A stretch of 64,000 bases of DNA. Origin: Streptomyces rimosus subsp. rimosus (lineage in GTDB: Bacteria > Actinomycetota > Actinomycetes > Streptomycetales > Streptomycetaceae). The stretch is taken from the NCBI RefSeq assembly GCF_000720725.1, contig NZ_JOCQ01000026.1:28970-92969 (forward strand). The letters run 5' to 3'. Under the pieces are notes generated by a model. That model searched no databases and was not told the DNA's origin. It saw only the letters and a program-made list of their open reading frames with translations. This document shows, in pieces, positions 33,999-43,334 of the stretch. The position numbers were made by a program, and so were the translations under genes. Within the stretch, counting starts at the first letter, position 1. Each line of letters opens with the position of its first letter.

Positions 33999-34718
33999 TC
34001 AGTCCTGGGGGAGCGGTGCGGGCCCGGGCACCGGCGTGGACGACGCCACGATCCGCCCGCCCGGGCCATCGAGGGTGAAGAAGCGCAGCGAGAACTGGGC
34101 CAGCGGGCCGATGGCCAGCGCGTACAGCACGGTGCCCACGCCCACCGAGCCCCCGAGTGCGAAGCCGACGGCGAGCACGGTGATCTCGATGCACGTCCGT
34201 ACGAGGCGCAGCGGCCGGCCCGTGCGGTGGTGCAGGCCGGTCATCAGCCCGTCCCGCGGCCCGGGGCCGAAGCGGGCGGAGATGTAGAGGCCGGTGGCCA
34301 TGCCGTTCAGCAGGATCGCGGAGACCAGCAGCGGGATGCGGAAGGCGAGCGCCGGGATGTCCGGCAGGAGCGCGAACGTCGCGTCCATCACCAGGCCGAG
34401 GATCACGACGTTGGAGACCGTGCCCAGGCCGGGGCGCTGCCGCAGCGGGATCCACAGGAGCAGGATCAGCGCACCGGAGACGATGGTGATGGTGCCGATC
34501 GACAGGCCCGTGTGGCGGGCGATGCCCTGGTTGAGGACGCTCCACGGCTCCAGGCCGAGGCCCGCGCGCAGCTGCAGGCCCATGCTGATGCCGTAGAGGA
34601 CCAGTCCGGTGTAGAGGTGGACGAGGCGGCGCGGCAGCCGCCGCCCGGCCGGCCGGTCCTCCCGGGCGTCCTCCTCGCCCTTGCCGTCAGTGGCCTCCGA
34701 GCGTCGCGTGCTGAACAA
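33999..34718 (-). CDS. YczE/YitT-like integral membrane protein
   Basis: A 239-residue protein with about five membrane helices and the YczE/YyaS/YitT signature LYGISMGLQLRAGLGLEPWSVLNQGIARHTGLSIG. I set the start at the TTG at 34718 because CAGGAGGGGGA is 8-9 nt upstream; longer versions have no ribosome-binding site. It is divergent from a MocR-type regulator (34819), a pairing repeated in many actinobacteria and bacilli and taken to mean that the MocR protein controls the transporter-like YczE protein. The substrate is unknown. Confidence 0.85.
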   Translation of the reverse strand: MFSTRRSEATDGKGEEDAREDRPAGRRLPRRLVHLYTGLVLYGISMGLQLRAGLGLEPWSVLNQGIARHTGLSIGTITIVSGALILLLWIPLRQRPGLGTVSNVVILGLVMDATFALLPDIPALAFRIPLLVSAILLNGMATGLYISARFGPGPRDGLMTGLHHRTGRPLRLVRTCIEITVLAVGFALGGSVGVGTVLYALAIGPLAQFSLRFFTLDGPGGRIVASSTPVPGPAPLPQD

Positions 34719-34818
34719 GACTGTCCCCCTCCTGGCATGATTGGACTGACGCGTGACACTCTGTGGCTCGGAGTTGATCAGATTCCATGGCCAATTCGGG
34801 AAAGGTGGACTGCCCACG

Positions 34819-36321
34819 ATGGCGCAGTGGACTTCAGCGGTAGGCGCGTCGCAACTCGGCCGGCTGCTCCGGTCGCAGGACTCCCGCGACACCGTGACCC
34901 CGGCCGGCCGCCGCGTACCCGCCTACCGCGGCCTCGCGGACGGCGTACGCCTGCTCGTCCTGGAGGGCCGCGTGCCGGTCGCCGCCCGCCTGCCCGCGGA
35001 ACGCGAGCTGGCCGCCGCGCTCTCCGTGAGCCGTACGACCGTCGCCGCCGCCTACGAGGCGCTGCGCGCCGAGGGCTTCCTGGAGTCCCGCCGCGGCTCG
35101 GGCAGCTGGACCGCCGTACCCGCCGGGAACCCGCTGCCCACCCGCGGCCTGGAACCGCTCCCGCCGGAGGCCGTCGGCTCCATGATCGACCTCGGCTGCG
35201 CCGCCCTCCCGGCGCCCGAGCCCTGGCTGACCCGCAGCGTGCAGGGCGCCATGGAGAGCCTTCCGCTGTACGCCCACACACACGGCGACTACCCGGCCGG
35301 GCTGCCCGCGCTCCGCCAGGCGCTCGCCGACCGCTACACGGCGCGCGGCATCCCGACCATGCCCGAGCAGATCATGGTCACCACCGGAGCCATGGGCGCG
35401 GTGGCCGCCATCTGCCGCCTGCTCACCCGCCCCGGCGAGCGGGTCGCCGTCGACTCCCCGTCGTACGCCAACATCCTCCAGCTGATGCGCGACGCCGGTG
35501 CCCGGCTGGTGCCCGTCGCCCTCGCCGACCGGCTCGCGGGCTGGGACATCCCCGCCTGGCGGCAGGTCATGCGGGACGCCGCGCCCCGCATGGCGTACGT
35601 CGTCGCCGACTTCCACAACCCGACCGGCACCCTCGCCACCGAGGACCAGCGCCGCCGCCTGGTGGACGCCGCCCGCGCCGCCGGTACGGTGCTGGTCGCC
35701 GACGAGACCATGGCCGAACTGCGCCTGGACGACGTCGAACTGCCCCGTTCCGTCTGCGCCTTCGACCCGGCGGGCAGCGCCGTCATCACGGTCGGCTCGG
35801 TCAGCAAGGCGTTCTGGGCGGGGATGCGCATCGGGTGGGTACGGGCCGCCCCCGACATCATCCGCAGCCTCGTCGCCGCCCGCGCCTTCGCCGACCTGGG
35901 CTCGCCGGTCATCGAACAGCTCGCCATCGTCTCGCTCCTGGAGGGCGACGGCTGGGAGCAGGCCGTGGAGATCCGCCGCGCGCAGGCCCGCGAGAACCGC
36001 GACGCGATCGTCACCGCGGTCCGCCGCCACCTGCCCGACTGGGAGTTCAGCGTGCCGCCCGGCGGCCTCACCCTGTGGGCGCGCACCGGCGGCCTCTCCG
36101 GCTCCCGGATCGCGGAGGCGGGGGAGCGGCTGGGCGTACGGGTCCCCTCGGGCCCCCGCTTCGGCGTGGACGGCGCCTTCGAGGGCTTCGTCCGTCTGCC
36201 GTTCACGGTCAACGGCGCCGTCGCCGAGGAGGCCGCTTCCCGACTGGCCGTCGCGGCCCACCACGTGGCCACGGGGACGGCTGCGGGGGAGGTCGAGGTG
36301 CCGCAGAGTTTTGTGGCTTGA
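34819..36321 (+). CDS. MocR-type regulator: GntR-like HTH fused to an aminotransferase fold
   Basis: A 500-residue fusion. Residues 35-98 are a GntR-type winged helix (LPAERELAAALSVSRTTVAAAYEALRAEGFLE). The rest is a fold-type I aminotransferase domain with HNPTG (266-270), ADE (294-296) and the PLP lysine K330 in SVSKAFWAGMRIGW. Such proteins sense PLP-linked metabolites and regulate the gene divergent to them, here the YczE-like protein. The ATG at 34819 follows AAAGGTGGA; a GTG 66 bp upstream is an alternative. The 100-bp divergent region contains ATTGG (34740) and CCAAT (34791), which could be half-sites. Confidence 0.9.
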   Translation: MAQWTSAVGASQLGRLLRSQDSRDTVTPAGRRVPAYRGLADGVRLLVLEGRVPVAARLPAERELAAALSVSRTTVAAAYEALRAEGFLESRRGSGSWTAVPAGNPLPTRGLEPLPPEAVGSMIDLGCAALPAPEPWLTRSVQGAMESLPLYAHTHGDYPAGLPALRQALADRYTARGIPTMPEQIMVTTGAMGAVAAICRLLTRPGERVAVDSPSYANILQLMRDAGARLVPVALADRLAGWDIPAWRQVMRDAAPRMAYVVADFHNPTGTLATEDQRRRLVDAARAAGTVLVADETMAELRLDDVELPRSVCAFDPAGSAVITVGSVSKAFWAGMRIGWVRAAPDIIRSLVAARAFADLGSPVIEQLAIVSLLEGDGWEQAVEIRRAQARENRDAIVTAVRRHLPDWEFSVPPGGLTLWARTGGLSGSRIAEAGERLGVRVPSGPRFGVDGAFEGFVRLPFTVNGAVAEEAASRLAVAAHHVATGTAAGEVEVPQSFVA

Positions 36322-36418
36322 GGGTGGGGGCGCGAAGCCTGCGTGGCGTACCCATGGAGCGGGAGCCGGGAACCGGTCACGCCTGGACGGTACCGGCGCT
36401 CAAGTAGTCTTCCTCCTC

Positions 36419-36772
36419 ATGGGTTCGATCGTGCCGTTCCTGATCGTGTTCGGTTTCTTCGCCGCGGTCCTGGCGCTCTGCGCGCGCTTCGCCGTGCACG
36501 TACGCCGTCGCGGCGCCGCGGGCGGGGCCATGAGCGCGGCCCTGGCCTCGTACGAGGAGGCGTTCCGCGCGACGTCCCACCAAGCGCACGTCGAGATCCG
36601 GGCCCAGGCGGAACGCGAGGCGCCGGTGCTGTCGCCCGACGGCCCCTGGCGACGAGGCCCGGGAGGCGCCGGGCAGACGGGCGCGGAGGGGCGCCGTCCG
36701 CTTCGGCCGCGTTCCCGCCGTCCGCGACGGGCGGTCGGCCGCTGGGCGGACCGGTTGAGGCGCGGTCGCTGA
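36419..36772 (+). CDS. Small membrane-anchored protein, basic tail
   Basis: A 117-residue protein with one N-terminal membrane helix (IVPFLIVFGFFAAVLALCARFAV), a short helical region (YEEAFRATSHQAHVEIRAQAERE) and an Arg/Pro-rich tail, so the bulk would be cytoplasmic. It resembles the conserved short hypothetical membrane proteins of Streptomyces. There is little ribosome-binding signal before the ATG (TCCTCC-like only). Codon use is normal. It is convergent with the ATPase gene at 36794. Confidence 0.6.
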   Translation: MGSIVPFLIVFGFFAAVLALCARFAVHVRRRGAAGGAMSAALASYEEAFRATSHQAHVEIRAQAEREAPVLSPDGPWRRGPGGAGQTGAEGRRPLRPRSRRPRRAVGRWADRLRRGR

Positions 36773-36793
36773 CGTCCTGCCGTACGGCCTGGA

Positions 36794-38692
36794 TCACGCG
36801 CGTTCGGACGGGACCGTGGTCTCCCGGGAGGCGGGCTGAGCGCTCGGCGGGGCGGGGGCGACGCCGCCGAAGAGGACGTCCACGCCGATGACTCCGCCGG
36901 TGCGGGGCGGAGTGCTTGGCTCCGGCGTCGCGGGTGGGGCGGGTGTTTTGTCCGGGGCGGGTGTCTTGTCCGTCCTGTCCGTCCCGTCAGGCCCGTCCGT
37001 GACGGCTCCATCGTCGGAGTCCCCGGTCTCCTGGATCTCCTCGGCCTCCGCCGTACGATCCGCGCCCGCCGCGCCCGCCATATCCCTCGCGCCCGCCGCA
37101 CCCTCCGCAACCCCTGCCCCCTCCGCAACCACCGTCCTGACCGTCTCGCTCATCTCCTCGGACGCCGTGTCCGCCGTGCCCATCGCCGCCGCGCGTTCCG
37201 GGAGGAGGGACAGTACGGCCTGCCGGTGCGCCTCGCTCGTGGCGTCGTCGAACGGGTCGGGCGTGGCCGGGACTTGGAGGCGGTGCACCGGGCCGCTGCC
37301 GAGGCGGGCGTAGCCGCGGCCCGGCGGTACGTCGGCGGCCGGAGTGGTGTGCGGCGGCGCCCCGAGGACCGCCTCCACCTCTTCCGGCGCGGCCGGCCCG
37401 AGCACGACCCGGGCCCGGGTGTGCGTGAGCACCGGCTCGCTCAGCATTCCGACGCTGTCGATCTGGTCGGCCACCACCACCGTCACGTACGCCGCCCGGC
37501 CGTGCCGCAACGGCACGTGCAGCAACTGCTGCGGGTCCTCCCGGCCTTCGGCCGCCGCCAGGTGGGCCAGTGCGGTCGGCCGGTCGACGATGATCCACAG
37601 GGGCCAGCGGATGTCGTCCGGGGCCTGCCGCCCGGCCTGCCGCGCGCGGTTGGCGGTGATCAGCCGCCGCTCGGTCTCGTGCGCCGCCCACTCCAGCGTC
37701 GCCATGGCCCCCGACAGCCCGGTCTCGACGCCCATGACGCCGGTCCGGCCCGCCAGGCACGCGTACTCGCCGGTGCCGTTCCCGTCGATCACCAGGACAT
37801 CGCCGTGGAACAGGGCCTGGAGCGCGATGGACCGCAGCAGCGTCGTGGTGCCCGCGCCCGGCCGGCCCAGTACGAGCAGGTGCGGCTCGGTCGACCGCAG
37901 ACCGGTCCGCCACACCACCGGCGGCTCGTCCCGCGTCGCCTCCCCGGCCGCCACCGGCAGCGTCCGCTGCACGGCGCCCGGGTCGGTGAACCCGAGGACG
38001 GTCTCCCCGTGCGTCGTCACGAACTGCTGCGCCGCGATGTCGGTCGGCAGCGGGGGCAGCACCGACAGGGTCAGCTGGTTCGCCTCCTCGTCCCAGGCGA
38101 AGTGGTACTCCCGGCCGCGGCCCGACTTGGCGTGCAGCACCTGCTCGATGCGGGCCCGGGACGCGGCGTCGCCGTCGGTGAAGTACGGCGGGTACTTCAG
38201 GGTGAACCGGGACGGCCGCCCCGCCTCGTCGAACTCGTGGTCGGTGAAGACGCTCTCCCAGTCCCCGTCGTGGGCGTACAGGGGAGTGGGGTCGCCCTCG
38301 ATCGCGAAGTACGGCACCAGGGCCTCGTACAGCGCCCGCAGCCGGTCGGTCTCGGCGTCCGCGGGACCGGCGGGCTCCTCCGTCGGCCGTTCCCGCCCCG
38401 CCCAGGCCGCCGCGCCCATGACCGTGACCAGGGCGAGCAGCGGGCCGTACGGCACCAGCGCCACCGCCAGGATGCTGCCGGCGGCCATGAACAGCAGTGA
38501 GCCCCGCCGGTCCTCGGGCGTGTCGGACCAGCGCCGCCGTCCGGCGGCCAGCAGCCGGCGCAGGCCCCGGCCGATCAGGATCACCGGGTGGAACACATCG
38601 GCGGCGCCGTCCGCGGCGCTGCGCGCGAACTCGCGGCCGCGGGCGACCGGCGCGCTGTCGGTCAGGATGCGGGGCAGTGGACGCCGGGCCAC
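36794..38692 (-). CDS. Membrane-linked ATPase with unusual P-loop (FtsK-like fold suspected)
   Basis: A 632-residue protein. Two membrane helices lie at about 66-98. A domain with LYAHDGDWESVF and QLTLSVLPPLP precedes an NTPase core: LLVLGRPGAGTTTLLRSIALQAL (P-loop near 276-284), VLVIDGNG (Walker B-like) and WPLWIIVDRPTALAHLA. In the P-loop the expected lysine is replaced by threonine (GAGTTT). The C-terminal 130 residues are disordered, rich in Ala, Glu, Thr and Pro. The overall layout resembles FtsK/TraB-like ATPases. GTG start with AGGAGATGAT upstream. The gene follows a 64-residue membrane protein gene on the same strand, so the two may form a complex. Role unknown. Confidence 0.75.
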   Translation of the reverse strand: MARRPLPRILTDSAPVARGREFARSAADGAADVFHPVILIGRGLRRLLAAGRRRWSDTPEDRRGSLLFMAAGSILAVALVPYGPLLALVTVMGAAAWAGRERPTEEPAGPADAETDRLRALYEALVPYFAIEGDPTPLYAHDGDWESVFTDHEFDEAGRPSRFTLKYPPYFTDGDAASRARIEQVLHAKSGRGREYHFAWDEEANQLTLSVLPPLPTDIAAQQFVTTHGETVLGFTDPGAVQRTLPVAAGEATRDEPPVVWRTGLRSTEPHLLVLGRPGAGTTTLLRSIALQALFHGDVLVIDGNGTGEYACLAGRTGVMGVETGLSGAMATLEWAAHETERRLITANRARQAGRQAPDDIRWPLWIIVDRPTALAHLAAAEGREDPQQLLHVPLRHGRAAYVTVVVADQIDSVGMLSEPVLTHTRARVVLGPAAPEEVEAVLGAPPHTTPAADVPPGRGYARLGSGPVHRLQVPATPDPFDDATSEAHRQAVLSLLPERAAAMGTADTASEEMSETVRTVVAEGAGVAEGAAGARDMAGAAGADRTAEAEEIQETGDSDDGAVTDGPDGTDRTDKTPAPDKTPAPPATPEPSTPPRTGGVIGVDVLFGGVAPAPPSAQPASRETTVPSERA

Positions 38693-38755
38693 ATCATCTC
38701 CTGGTGGTTCGTGACGCGGATCGTGCGGTGGGTGCGCAGGGGGACGGGGCCGCGG

Positions 38756-38950
38756 TCAGAGCTTGATGCCGCCCAGGAGGTTGGCCAGGCTCGCGCCGCC
38801 GGCCTTGATGCTCGGGGCGATCGCGGAACCCGCGAGGTAGAACCCGAAGAGCGCGCAGACGAGGGCGTGGGACACCTTCAGTCCGTCCTTGCGGAAGAAC
38901 AGGAAGACGATGATGCCGAGCAGAACGACGCCGGAGATGGACAGAATCAT
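38756..38950 (-). CDS. Small two-helix membrane protein
   Basis: A 64-residue protein with two hydrophobic helices (ILSISGVVLLGIIVFLFFRKDG and HALVCALFGFYLAGSAI) and a short amphipathic end (SLANLLGGIKL). The ATG at 38950 follows CGAGGAGAG. It precedes the ATPase gene by 63 bp on the same strand. It resembles the small membrane proteins that accompany FtsK/TraB-like ATPases in Streptomyces and may be its membrane partner; that is inference. Confidence 0.75.
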   Translation of the reverse strand: MILSISGVVLLGIIVFLFFRKDGLKVSHALVCALFGFYLAGSAIAPSIKAGGASLANLLGGIKL

Positions 38951-39276
38951 GGGGTTCTCTCCTCGGTGGTGGGGACGGTCACCATGAGTCCTTCCAGCCT
39001 CACAGCAAGTATCAAGCCGCAAAAAGCTGCGAACGGGTGATTTACCGGGTAAACCCCCCACCCGGAGCAACCGAACTGTCCCGGCGCCCCTCAAGGCCCG
39101 CATAATTGCAGGTCAGGTCGCTGCTTGCAGGAGAAGGGGCGATCGCCCGGGGGCGGAGAGCCGAATGTGTGATCGGCGGCTTGTCGCGGTGCTGCGGTTC
39201 CGGCCCGGACGACCGGTCTGGCACCGTGGAAGCAGTGGCGGCCGGTGACCGCTGCGCCGGACCGCAGGAGCCCTCT

Positions 39277-40155
39277 GTGCCAGCTGTGCTCTCCGCGCTG
39301 TTCGCCCTGCTGACGGCCGTGGCCAACGCGACGGGCACCGTGCTGCAACGGATCGCGGCACGCAAGGTGCCGCCGGGCGACGCCTTCAGCGTCCGGCTGG
39401 TCCGGCACCTGCTGCGCAGCCCGGCGTGGCTGGGCGGCATCGCCGTCATCGTCGGCGCCGCGGCGTGCCAGGCGCTCGCCCTGACCCTGGGCTCGCTGTC
39501 CCTGGTGCAGCCCATCCTGGTACTGGAACTGCCGTTCACGCTGCTCATCGCCTGCGCGGTGGCCCGGCGCCGGCTGCCCGCGATCGGCTGGGCGGCATCG
39601 GTCATGGTGGCCGCCGGGCTCGGCCTGGGACTGGCCGCCGCCGCGCCGTCCGGCGGCGGCACCGAGGTCGCCGCCGGGAAGTGGGTACTCACCCTGCTGG
39701 CCACCGTGGGTGCCATGGCCGTGTGCGTACTGGCCGCCCTGCCGCGACCACGGGGCAAAGCGCGCGCCGCGTTCTTCAGCTCCGCCTCCGCGATCGGCTA
39801 CGCGTTGACCGCGACGCTGATGAAGGCCGCGACCGACACCTTCGACCGGCACGGGCCGGGCGCGTTCTTCACCTGCTGGCAGACGTACACCTTCGTGGCG
39901 GCGGGCGCGTGCGCGCTGTTCCTGCTGGCCAACGCCATGGAGTCCGGCCCGCTGGTGGCCTCGCAGCCCGCCCTGACCCTCGGCGAGGCGCTGGTCAGCC
40001 TGGCTCTCGGCATCGTGGTGTACGGGGAGGGGGTGCGTACGGGATGGTGGCTGGTCCCGGAAGCGGTCGGGGCGGTCATGATCACCTGGGGCATCGTCGT
40101 ACTGCCGCGGGCCGATACGGAGGACGCGGAAGAGGAGGAGCCGTCCGCGACCTGA
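39277..40155 (+). CDS. DMT-superfamily membrane transporter
   Basis: A 292-residue membrane protein with nine or ten helices of the drug/metabolite transporter type. Features are LFALLTAVANATGTVLQRIAAR in helix 1 and QPILVLELPFTLLIACAVARRRL, common in actinobacterial DMT proteins (the Mg2+/NIPA-like group). The GTG at 39277 has GCAGGAG 6 nt upstream. The C-terminal tail is acidic (EDAEEEEPS). Substrate unknown. The GNAT gene follows after 57 bp and could be co-transcribed. Confidence 0.85.
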   Translation: MPAVLSALFALLTAVANATGTVLQRIAARKVPPGDAFSVRLVRHLLRSPAWLGGIAVIVGAAACQALALTLGSLSLVQPILVLELPFTLLIACAVARRRLPAIGWAASVMVAAGLGLGLAAAAPSGGGTEVAAGKWVLTLLATVGAMAVCVLAALPRPRGKARAAFFSSASAIGYALTATLMKAATDTFDRHGPGAFFTCWQTYTFVAAGACALFLLANAMESGPLVASQPALTLGEALVSLALGIVVYGEGVRTGWWLVPEAVGAVMITWGIVVLPRADTEDAEEEEPSAT

Positions 40156-40212
40156 CCGCGGCGGCATCGGGGATGATGGGACTCCGGGCGGAGCGAGGGG
40201 GCGGAGGACCCG

Positions 40213-40749
40213 ATGATCACCTGGCGTCGGCTCACCGAGGACGACTTCCCGTTGGTGCGGCGCTGGCTGGAGCAGCCGCACGTCGCGCGCTGGTGGCACC
40301 ACGAGACCTCGCCGGAGGCGGTGGCACGTGACTTCGGCCCGGTCGCCAGGGGTGAAGAGCCGTCGGAGGACCTGCTCGTCCTCCTCGACGGCCGGCCTCT
40401 CGGCCTCGTCCAGCGCTCCCGGTTCGCCGACTACCCCGACTACCGGGCCGAGTTGGCCGCCCTGACCGAGGTGCCCGGGGAGGCGGTGACGCTCGACTAC
40501 CTCATCGGCGATCCCGATCAGGCGGGGCGGGGGCTCGGCCCGCGCATGGTCCGGGCGGTCGTACGGGCGACGTGGCACGACCACCCGCGCGCCCCGGCCG
40601 TCCTGATCCCCGTACCGGCCGCCAACCGGGCCTCGTGGCGCGCCCTGGAGAAAGCCGGTCTGCACCGCGTGGCGCAAGGTGAACTCGAACCGGACAGCCC
40701 CACCGCAGGCCGCGCCCACTACGTCTACCGCGTGGAACGGCCGGGGTGA
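40213..40749 (+). CDS. GNAT N-acetyltransferase, AAC(6')-like
   Basis: A 178-residue acetyltransferase of the Acetyltransf_8-like group, related to aminoglycoside 6'-N-acetyltransferases and siderophore acetylases. LTEDDFPLVRRWLEQPHVARWW is the start block, LDYLIGDPDQAGRGLGPRMVRAVV contains the acetyl-CoA loop (GRGLG), and NRASWRALEKAGL is motif B. GCGGAGG precedes the ATG. It may modify an aminoglycoside or another amine; resistance cannot be claimed from sequence. Confidence 0.88.
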   Translation: MITWRRLTEDDFPLVRRWLEQPHVARWWHHETSPEAVARDFGPVARGEEPSEDLLVLLDGRPLGLVQRSRFADYPDYRAELAALTEVPGEAVTLDYLIGDPDQAGRGLGPRMVRAVVRATWHDHPRAPAVLIPVPAANRASWRALEKAGLHRVAQGELEPDSPTAGRAHYVYRVERPG

Positions 40750-40815
40750 GCGGGGAGGGGCGCCCGGCCGGGCGAACCGGCCCTCTTCAGGGGGTCGTTA
40801 CGGCAATGGCTCCCC

Positions 40816-41550
40816 TCACCCTCCAAGCCGCGCCGCAACCCCGTCCAGCACGCACGCCAGCCCCTCCTCGAAACTGTCCTCGCGGTTGCCGCTCCACTGC
40901 GCGTCGCGCTGGGCGGCGTACAGCGCGCGCAGGCGCGGATACGGCTGTACGGCCCGTTCGGCAGCCGGCCACAGGCGTTCCATCCACTCCTGTTCGCTGT
41001 GCCCGCTGCGGGCGAGCGCCGTCAGGAACGCGGCCTCGCTCGTCGAGACGCCGATGACGTACGCGACCAGGGTGTTCACCGCCCGGTCGGCCGCCGCCGG
41101 TGCGAAGCCCGCGTTCTCGAACACGGCGAGCAGGGCGTCCATCATCCGCAGCACGTTCGGGCCCAGGTAGGACACCCCCGACTCGCCGAGCACGGAGGCG
41201 ATCCACGGGTGCCGCAGCAGCGTCGCGCGCATGCTGTGGGCGCAGGCGACGGCGGCCGTGCGCCAGTCGGCGGCCGGGGTGTCCGGGTCCGGCACCTCGA
41301 TCTCGCCGTACACCTCGTCCACGACCAGTTCGATCAGCTCGTCCTTGTTGGCCACGTGCGAGTACATCGAGGTGGCGCCCGCGCTCAGGCGCGTGCCGAG
41401 TTTGCGCATGCTCAGGGCCTCGATGCCCTCCGTGTCGAGCAACTCCAGCGCCGCGGACACGATCTGTTCCCGGCTCAGCGCCGGCTGCTCACGCCGCGCG
41501 CGCTTCGGGCGGGTCCACACCGATGGGAACGCCTGCTCTTCGGTCGGCAT
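40816..41550 (-). CDS. TetR family repressor
   Basis: A 244-residue TetR-type regulator. The N-terminal HTH spans about 25-75 (LSREQIVSAALELLDTEGIEALSMRKLGTRLSAGATSMYSHVANKDEL), and the C-terminal part matches the TetR_C domain with LRHPWIASVLGE. GAGGAG precedes the ATG at 41550. It is divergent from the serine hydrolase at 41805. Three near-palindromes in between (41672-41742) are probable operators, so it likely represses itself and the hydrolase gene. Confidence 0.92.
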   Translation of the reverse strand: MPTEEQAFPSVWTRPKRARREQPALSREQIVSAALELLDTEGIEALSMRKLGTRLSAGATSMYSHVANKDELIELVVDEVYGEIEVPDPDTPAADWRTAAVACAHSMRATLLRHPWIASVLGESGVSYLGPNVLRMMDALLAVFENAGFAPAAADRAVNTLVAYVIGVSTSEAAFLTALARSGHSEQEWMERLWPAAERAVQPYPRLRALYAAQRDAQWSGNREDSFEEGLACVLDGVAARLGG

Positions 41551-41671
41551 GCGATCTCCTCTTCTCGCTCGGGTCGTTCGGGTCCGGCCGCGGTCCCCGG
41601 TGGCCCGGGCCGGTCCGCGCGTACGGCGTATTCCGGCTCGGACCGGTGCGTACGCCGGATCGGCGACCCGG

Positions 41672-41742
41672 TCGCACAGTGTACGGCTTTACGTTCGCCG
41701 TGCCGTGGCCGTACAGTGTGCGGAGCGCCGCACAGTGTGCGG
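41672..41742. promoter_or_regulatory. Three operator-like palindromes between TetR gene and hydrolase gene
   Basis: TCGCACAGTGTACGG (41672-41686), CCGTACAGTGTGCGG (41709-41723) and CCGCACAGTGTGCGG (41728-41742) share the core ACAGTGT. The third is a perfect 7+1+7 palindrome. Their centres are 37 and 19 bp apart. Confidence 0.72.
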
Positions 41743-41804
41743 ACCGCGTCCCGGATGCCGTGCGTTCCGCATGGGCCGGACCCACCTGGAAGGGGAAAGT
41801 CCCG

Positions 41805-43187
41805 ATGACTTCGCCACGCTTCGACCTCGCCCGCTGGCAGGCCCGCCTCGACGAACTGCGCGCCGCCCACCACGTGCCGGCCGCCTCCCTGGCCGTGCTG
41901 ACGGAGGGCTCGGTGCACGAGTTGGCCAGTGGTGTGCTGCACCGTGGCACCGGGGTGGAGGCCACCACCGACTCGGTGTTCCAGCTCGGCTCGATCGCCA
42001 AGATGTACACCGCCACGCTGGTGATGCAGCTCGCCGAATCCGGCGCCCTGGACCTCGACGCACCCATCGTCAGCGTGCTCCCGGAATTCGCCACGGCCGA
42101 CCCCGAAGCCACCAAGACGATCACCACACGACAGCTGCTCAGCCACACCAGCGGCCTGACCTGCGACTTCACCCTCGACACCGGCCGTGGCGACGACTGC
42201 CTGGCCCGCTATGTCGAGGCCGCGCGGGACGTGCCGCTCGACGGCCCGCCGGGGACGTTCTCGTACAGCAGCGTCGGCTACAACTGGCTGGGCCGCCTCG
42301 TCGAGGTGCTGACCGGCCAGGTGTGGGACCAGGCGCTCAAGGACCGGATCGTCGCCCCGCTCGGGCTGCGGCACACCATGACGCTGCCCGAGGAGGCGCT
42401 GAGCTTCCGGGCGGCGATGGGGCACATGGGCGAGTCCGGGCAGGACCCCGACCCGACGCCCGCCTGGGACCTGATGCCGCGCTCGGCGGGCCCGTACGGC
42501 CGCGTGATCGCCAGTGCCGCCGATGTCGTACGGCTGGCGAAACTGCACCTCGACGGCGGTGCGGCGCCGGACGGGACCCGGCTGCTCGCCCCCGCGACGG
42601 TGGCGGCCATGCAGGGCTGGGAGACCGACTGCCCCGACAGGTGGTCGGTCTCCTCCGACGGATGGGGCCTGGGCTGGTCGCTGTACGACTGGGACGGCAC
42701 CCCCGGGTACGGCCACGACGGCGCCTCGGTCGGGCAGTACGCGTTCCTGCGCGTGGTGCCGGAGGCGGGTGTGGCCATAGCCCTGCTGACCAACGGCGGC
42801 AGCGTCCGCCGACTGTACGACACGCTGTTCAGGGAACTGCTCGGCGAACTCGCCGGGGTGCGGATGCCCGAGCCCTTCGGGCCGCCCGCGCAGCCTCCCG
42901 TGGTGGACATGACGCCGTATCTCGGCACCTATCGCCGCGCGGGCGTCGTCATCACCATCTCCGAACGCGCCGGCACACCCCATATGACCTACGCGTTCGT
43001 CGAGGGAATGGCGGACTTCCACCCGCCGCTGGAAATGGATCTGGTGCCGGTCTCCGGGACGGTGTTCGCGGCGCGCGGTGACGGGTCTTCCGTCAGCGAG
43101 GACTGGATGCCGGTGGTCTTCGCGACTTTGCGGGACGGCACGCCCTGCGCGTACGCGGCGATGCGGGCGGCGCCGAAGGTGGGGTGA
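41805..43187 (+). CDS. Beta-lactamase-fold serine hydrolase (class C-like)
   Basis: A 460-residue penicillin-binding-protein-like hydrolase. S63-I-A-K66 is the nucleophile motif, Y154-S-S156 with nearby GYNW the tyrosine motif, and GYGHDGASVG the third motif. The C-terminal 110 residues (about 350 on; VDMTPYLGTYRRAGVVITISE) form an additional beta domain of the type found in family-S12 peptidases. No signal peptide is visible, so cytoplasmic or leader-less. GGAAGGGG lies before the ATG at 41805. Its expression is probably controlled by the divergent TetR protein through the three palindromes. Natural substrate unknown. Confidence 0.87.
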   Translation: MTSPRFDLARWQARLDELRAAHHVPAASLAVLTEGSVHELASGVLHRGTGVEATTDSVFQLGSIAKMYTATLVMQLAESGALDLDAPIVSVLPEFATADPEATKTITTRQLLSHTSGLTCDFTLDTGRGDDCLARYVEAARDVPLDGPPGTFSYSSVGYNWLGRLVEVLTGQVWDQALKDRIVAPLGLRHTMTLPEEALSFRAAMGHMGESGQDPDPTPAWDLMPRSAGPYGRVIASAADVVRLAKLHLDGGAAPDGTRLLAPATVAAMQGWETDCPDRWSVSSDGWGLGWSLYDWDGTPGYGHDGASVGQYAFLRVVPEAGVAIALLTNGGSVRRLYDTLFRELLGELAGVRMPEPFGPPAQPPVVDMTPYLGTYRRAGVVITISERAGTPHMTYAFVEGMADFHPPLEMDLVPVSGTVFAARGDGSSVSEDWMPVVFATLRDGTPCAYAAMRAAPKVG

Positions 43188-43334
43188 GGGCTGCGGCGGG
43201 CGGTGGCATTCCGGGTCCGCCCGCGCCGGGAATCGACGGTACGCCGTACGTCCTCGCCCGGCGGAAGCGGCAAGGTCCGGGAAACGCTGCCTGGAACGTG
43301 CCGGTCCGCCAACTGCGATCATTAAAGTGCGCTG

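Noticed and set aside
40213..40749. Aminoglycoside resistance gene
   Set aside because: The fold is AAC(6')-like, but the group includes housekeeping and siderophore acetyltransferases and there is no resistance context.
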